A DNA stretch of 64,000 bases from Brachionus rotundiformis. Lineage: Eukaryota; Rotifera; Eurotatoria; Ploima; Brachionidae. Below the pieces are notes generated by a model, which was not told the origin of the DNA, did no database searches, and was given only the letters and a program-made list of their open reading frames with translations. A program made the translations under genes and the position numbers. Below, piece by piece: positions 59,632 to 64,000 of the stretch (position 1 is the stretch's first letter; every line of letters begins with the position of its first letter). The stretch covers positions 3,007,961 through 3,071,960 of the forward strand of contig JAESIW010000137.1 of assembly GCA_016802295.1 (NCBI GenBank). The letters are read 5' to 3'.

Positions 59632-60672
59632 TTATTCAATTATTTTATTACTGAAATATTTTTCTAATCCATTTTTATTTGGAATATTATCGTTATCAAA
59701 GACAAGTGAAGCGACAATCATAGCCTGATAGGGATTTAAATCATCAGCCATTACGACTCCAATATCTCTTAGACTCTGATTACCGCCAATACCACCATAT
59801 TCGGCATATACACCTCCATACTTACATTTTGTGACAAGCACCACCTTTAAACCATGCTCGATGGCTTTTTTGATTGCATAATACATATTTTCATTAACAT
59901 TTCCGCTACCGTACGCTACCACTACCAAAGCGCGAAATTTTTTATCTATAAATCCATCCAAAAGATCTACAGTAGCCCCGGGTACAGCATAAATAATAGG
60001 TACAGACAAAAAGGAATCCAATTTACTAGGCAGAGGTATACACAGGCTTTTCTTAGGGTTGTTTAGCCAATCAATTCTAGATGTATGCATCATGCCAATT
60101 ACTCCATAAGACCCGCTTGAAAACGGATCTATTGCGAAAGAATGCTCCTTATGTACATTTACCGGACTGTGTATTTTCCCAGCAAAATTAATACTTACCC
60201 CATAACCATACATTAATGACTCTGGATTGGAGACTTGTTTAATAGCGTTGGTTATATTTGCTTTGCCATCATAGTCACTATTTGTGACCACCCTCATCGC
60301 TCCAGTAATCACAATTGGTTTCATTGGCGAATAAACAGACCTGTGTAAAAAATATGCAGTTATCTCCATTGTGTCTGTTCCATGCACAATCACAATTCCA
60401 TCTACTTCTTCATCATTTACTTTTTGCTGAACTAGCTTTGATAATTTGTATAAAAATTTGAGATCAACAGCTCTTGAGTCAATCATAGCAAATTCGATAA
60501 GATCAATGGTTTCCAAATTTATTTCAGAACCAATAGACTCAATAAGCTCTTTACCACTGGTTTTTGGAACATATCCTCCCAAAAGTCTATCAAATTTTTG
60601 TACTATTGTACCTCCAGTTGTAATAACTACAATCCTCGCATTTCCACTTTGACTTGAAAATCTACGCAACAT
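59632..60672 (-). CDS. L-asparaginase, bacterial-type (copy B)
   Basis: A single exon of 346 aa, the usual size for bacterial-type asparaginases. It hydrolyses L-asparagine to aspartate and ammonia. Both catalytic Thr motifs are present: VVITTGGTIVQKFD (nucleophile) and GIVIVHGTDTMEITAYFL (Thr-Asp pair). GGYVPK is the likely position of the loop Tyr. Further blocks are PIVITGAMR, SYGVIGMMH, VAYGSGNVNE and YAEYGGIGGNQS. It shares these with the damaged copy A, so the two arose by tandem duplication. The N-terminus MLRRFSSQSGN is basic and lacks acids, so mitochondrial targeting is possible. Short single-domain asparaginases like this are rare in animals, where ASPG is longer and carries ankyrin repeats. 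Bacterial ancestry is an inference. Confidence 0.92.
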   Translation of the reverse strand: MLRRFSSQSGNARIVVITTGGTIVQKFDRLLGGYVPKTSGKELIESIGSEINLETIDLIEFAMIDSRAVDLKFLYKLSKLVQQKVNDEEVDGIVIVHGTDTMEITAYFLHRSVYSPMKPIVITGAMRVVTNSDYDGKANITNAIKQVSNPESLMYGYGVSINFAGKIHSPVNVHKEHSFAIDPFSSGSYGVIGMMHTSRIDWLNNPKKSLCIPLPSKLDSFLSVPIIYAVPGATVDLLDGFIDKKFRALVVVAYGSGNVNENMYYAIKKAIEHGLKVVLVTKCKYGGVYAEYGGIGGNQSLRDIGVVMADDLNPYQAMIVASLVFDNDNIPNKNGLEKYFSNKIIE

Positions 60673-62900
60673 TTTTGTTTTTTTTAATTGCTCTAGTTTT
60701 TTTTTAAAATAAACAAATTTATCTAAAATGTTACGTAATTATGCTTAAAATATAAAACATATGAAATTTAGATTTATTTTCATTGAATTATATATTCGAT
60801 TCATAATTTTTTCCAAAAAAAAATTCTGATGTTAAAGAGTTATTTACAAATTGAAAGCAAAACTAAAAAAAAATTATCTATTAGTTCTAGCGAGAATTGC
60901 AATTTATTATTTATAATATATCGCATGTTTAAATTAGATGAATTTAATTGGAATTTTTATCAATCTGGTAATCACACCCCAAAAAAGTCGTAGGTGTAGT
61001 TTGCTTGATGCGAAAGAGCAACGCTACAAAAATTTCTTTAAAAAATCAAAATTAGAGGAATATGTTTTTAATTATTAAAAATTAAAATCAAAATGTTTTT
61101 TCAATTTTATTTTAATAAAATCTTTCTATAAAAATACTTAGATACACAAGATAAATGAATGAAAATTGAATTAGATCTTATAAATTTAAAGAATTAAATT
61201 AAAATCAAAAAGCCTTGGTTATTTTTAAATTGGATCATCCTGATTTTTTTTATTCAAATCTTGGAATAAAACCTATTTACGCATTTTAAATCGATTCAAA
61301 GCGTTAGAAATTATAAAACCTAAAAATTATGTATTCATCAAAATAAGCATTAAAATAAATTAGAACTACTTACTTAGGGCGTGATTTTCCGTAAACGAAA
61401 ATCAATTATTTTATGATGAAAAATGTTATATTAGTTTTAAAAAATATTCAAAGAGTTTAGTTTATAGAATAAGTTGATCAAAATATGTTTGGCGGGAATT
61501 ATTTAAAAAATCTCATAAAAATCTTTGTAGTTCTTAATTGGCTATTTTTCAAAATTTAATTTAAAAACTATCAAACTTTATTGTTTTTGTTTATATAACT
61601 TATTTAATTTTAAATTTAACACTCGAAAGCCCTTTTTAAAAAATTTAAATTTGAATGTTATCTCAAAGAAATAAACTTATCAAAAATTACTCAAAAAAAC
61701 TTAAAATCAACTTGTAATACTTAAATTTTTTGATCATATTTTAAAATTTTTTTCTATTTCTTTTGATATTTTAATTTGAAATTTTTGTAATTAAACAGTC
61801 GGACTTTCTAGTGTTAACTCAGCTGAATTCAATATTATAAATAATTATCTTGAACGATATGGTTTGTTTTCATTTCAACATTGATTTCTATCAAGAATGC
61901 TCAATTTTTCAAACAAATTTTTAATTTGGATGATGTTAAAAGCAAGTTAATTCCAAATGAAGCAGGAAATGATTTAAGCAGGAGTTAATGTATGAACTAG
62001 CTATAAAACGTAAAAAAAAGTAAAAACAAGGTGATAACACATTGAATTTTTGAAAAAAACTAAATTTAAATTGTCTATTCTTTACAATATTAATTTAATT
62101 TATACTATATCAGTCATTTTTTTTTAAATTTGATTTAAAATAAAAAACTTTATATTTTTAAATTTCTATATTTTCTTATATTTTTTTAATTTTAATTTAA
62201 TTAAAATAAATGAAGCTTTATTGATCATTATTAGCTTTTTTAATTGTGTTGGTTATGGGCACGAGCCTTTTGATTTGACATGAATAATCAATTAAAAAGA
62301 ATTAATACCAATTTTATTATTTAAGCCGTTTTCATTAATAAAAAAAAATAAAAATAGTAACATGTCCCAAAGAAGTCTACAGAATTTTATCAAAATTCAT
62401 ATATTAGAAAATTAACTTAAATTATTAAAATCGTGTAAGTTAATATTCAAAAAAATTTAAGTTGATTGATTTGATTTATCAACAGAAAAGGCCACCTAAA
62501 ACAGTCTCAAATTTATCCTGTCTTCATAGCTTATTTCAAGCAGTTATAAAATTGATGAGTTCGTAGAGGAAAATTCAATTGATTTAAATTTTTTTAGATT
62601 AAATCTTAAATTTTGATTAAATTAAGTTAATTGAAAGAAATTTTAAGTAGTTATTTAAATTTTTTATTGAAAATTTATTCTAAAGGAATTTAAAGTTATT
62701 CTTATGATAAAAGTCTTGTCATACTTAACTTTATAGTTGGGTATTTTAAATGATTTAAAAATTAGATTTTATACAATTTAAATTTTATTGTAATTTAAAA
62801 TCTTTAAATTTTATATCGAATTAATTTGATTTTTGAAAAAATTTCTTTTGAACTTTTTTAGATATAAATAAATGTATAGATTATTTATGATCATAATGTG
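60673..62900. other. 2.2-kb gene-poor region
   Basis: AT-rich DNA with no gene that I can support. It lies between asparaginase copy B and the 3' end of the ARM-like gene. A slightly GC-richer patch at about 60965-61040 and another at about 61380-61410 are not recognisable. Confidence 0.5.
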
Positions 62901-63938
62901 TCAAAAATTTGCAGCTAACGCTTTTCCCAGGCTTTCTACCTTAGAGCTTACTAAATTACACGTTTGGCTAATGCTTAAATTATCTCTAAATCTTCTAGCG
63001 ACTTCATTTATCAAGGTCTCATTGATTTTTATTGATTTCAACTCAGTTAGCATTTCATCTATTAACAAAAATTAATGAAATATATATTGAATAAGTCTTA
63101 GCTTTTTTTGTATTACCATAGGCACTAAGTTCCTTAAACACATTGCAAATGCATTCTACAACATCACGCTCATCCTTGTGCATTGAATATGCTTTTTTCA
63201 TTAAAACGATTCCATCTACCTCTTTTTTATTTATTTCACCAGGAGCCAAGTATAAAAATCTGAATGCACAATCCTCTTATGTAAAAAATAAAAATTTGTC
63301 ATTCATTTTTTTGTAATCAAACCTAGATAAGATATCAAAGCAGCAAAAGCTATACAAGCAGATTTAACAAAACTGGCTGATTCTAAGTTTTGCTGTAAGG
63401 CAAGCAAAATTGCACTAGTGACATCAACTTCAAGTTCGTCCGTGGATATTTGTCTTTCTTGATTTAAAATTTTTAGAAATTTTCACCATAATAGAGTATG
63501 AAAGACTTACCATCAGAGCACAAGGAAATTACTGCATTCACTGCCATTTCAGAGCAGAACAAATCATCTTTATGCTGAATGATACATTTTTTAAGATAAG
63601 ACAGACACTTTTGATTTCTGGCACTTTTCAATATACTTTCTGATAAAAAATAGTTCAAATATTTGCAAATTAATTCTTAAGAATTACCATTAAGACAAAG
63701 ACACCATAAAGCTTTGCAAATGTACGCACAAAATGTGGCGTCTGATGAATGCTTGTCAAATATTTCCAAAATGTATTTGATAATGTTATAGCTGGCCAGC
63801 TGATTGGCAATATTTTCTAAGTAAAAATATAATGAAAATGCGATTAATAAAAATAGGGTTAAAAATTTTACCAAAATTGGATAAATAAATGAAAATTTTT
63901 AAAATAAGTAATTGAATGTCAGCTACATCATCATATTT
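62901..63938 (-). CDS. ARM/HEAT-like repeat protein, C-terminal part (5' end outside the window)
   Basis: Six minus-strand exons found: 63872-63938, 63688-63816, 63511-63641, 63323-63457, 63117-63275 and 62901-63058. They encode about 260 C-terminal residues, and the gene continues upstream beyond 64000. The sequence is a string of helical repeats typical of armadillo-like proteins: ADIQLLILKIFIYLSNFEN, FCAYICKALWCLCLNE, CSEMAVNAVISLCSDE, KSACIAFAALISYLED and RDVVECICNVFKELSAY. All seen introns but the first are phase 1 and about 45-60 bp, and repeats match exons one to one. I do not know the family. The first exon boundary (CTTGCTTAG|AAATATG) is inferred from phase. Confidence 0.75.
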
Positions 63939-64000
63939 CTAAGCAAGAATGGATATTTAAAAAAAATTAGTTTTTTAAAAAATATCTTGAAATATTTATA

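Noticed and set aside
62872..63075. Plus-strand open frame (MYRLFMIIMCQKFAAN...)
   Set aside because: The minus strand here gives a phase-consistent last exon of the ARM-like gene ending at a TGA at 62901.

Overview
This window is nuclear DNA of an animal. It is very AT-rich. Its protein-coding genes are interrupted by short GT-AG introns, mostly about 45-65 bp, and they encode metazoan or general eukaryotic families: a cadherin, CAMTA, PALS1/MPP5, an NS1BP-type kelch protein, NDUFA9, a PI3K p85-like subunit, VPS29, SBDS and evectin. The compact introns, high AT content, animal gene set and two short bacterial-type L-asparaginases would fit a small invertebrate such as a monogonont rotifer. 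That taxonomic guess is inference and nothing in the window proves it. For the spliced genes I built exon models by hand from splice motifs and reading phase. Every complete model closes to a multiple of three with an ATG and a stop.

Layout, left to right. 0-5 kb: a SERHL-like alpha/beta hydrolase (+), then an orphan single-pass membrane protein (-). 5.9-19 kb (-): a 21-exon divergent cadherin of 1770 aa, with an inverted-repeat element in one intron, then a 7-exon CAMTA transcription factor of 1196 aa. 19-23 kb: a 4-kb stretch with no gene I can see. 23-29 kb (+): PALS1/MPP5 and a membrane-anchored hexosaminidase D. 29-33 kb (-): an IVNS1ABP-like BTB/kelch protein. 34-38 kb (+): ZC3HC1/NIPA-like and NDUFA9, followed by a 432-bp fold-back element. 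39-48 kb (-): a single-exon p85-like PI3K regulatory subunit with a C1-SAM-C1 N-terminus, a secreted Cys-rich protein, VPS29 and a secreted GH5 endoglycoceramidase-like enzyme. 48.4-51.3 kb: a 5'-incomplete non-LTR retrotransposon (+) with one frameshift, then a 105-bp tandem duplication. 51.5-58 kb: SBDS (-), an ankyrin protein resembling ANKRD53 (+) and a PLEKHB/evectin (+). 58-60.7 kb (-): tandem L-asparaginase-like genes, one of which has lost the catalytic threonine. 62.9 kb to the end (-): the C-terminal part of an ARM/HEAT-like protein that runs off the window.

Neighbouring genes act in unrelated processes (polarity, splicing and cytoskeleton, Complex I, retromer, ribosome maturation), so I see no operon-like logic. 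The most notable points are the asparaginase pair with a likely pseudoenzyme, the unusual p85 architecture, the orphan membrane protein beside a short-tailed cadherin, and several inverted-repeat or retroelement insertions with readable ends. I found no RNA gene, CRISPR array or viral genome.
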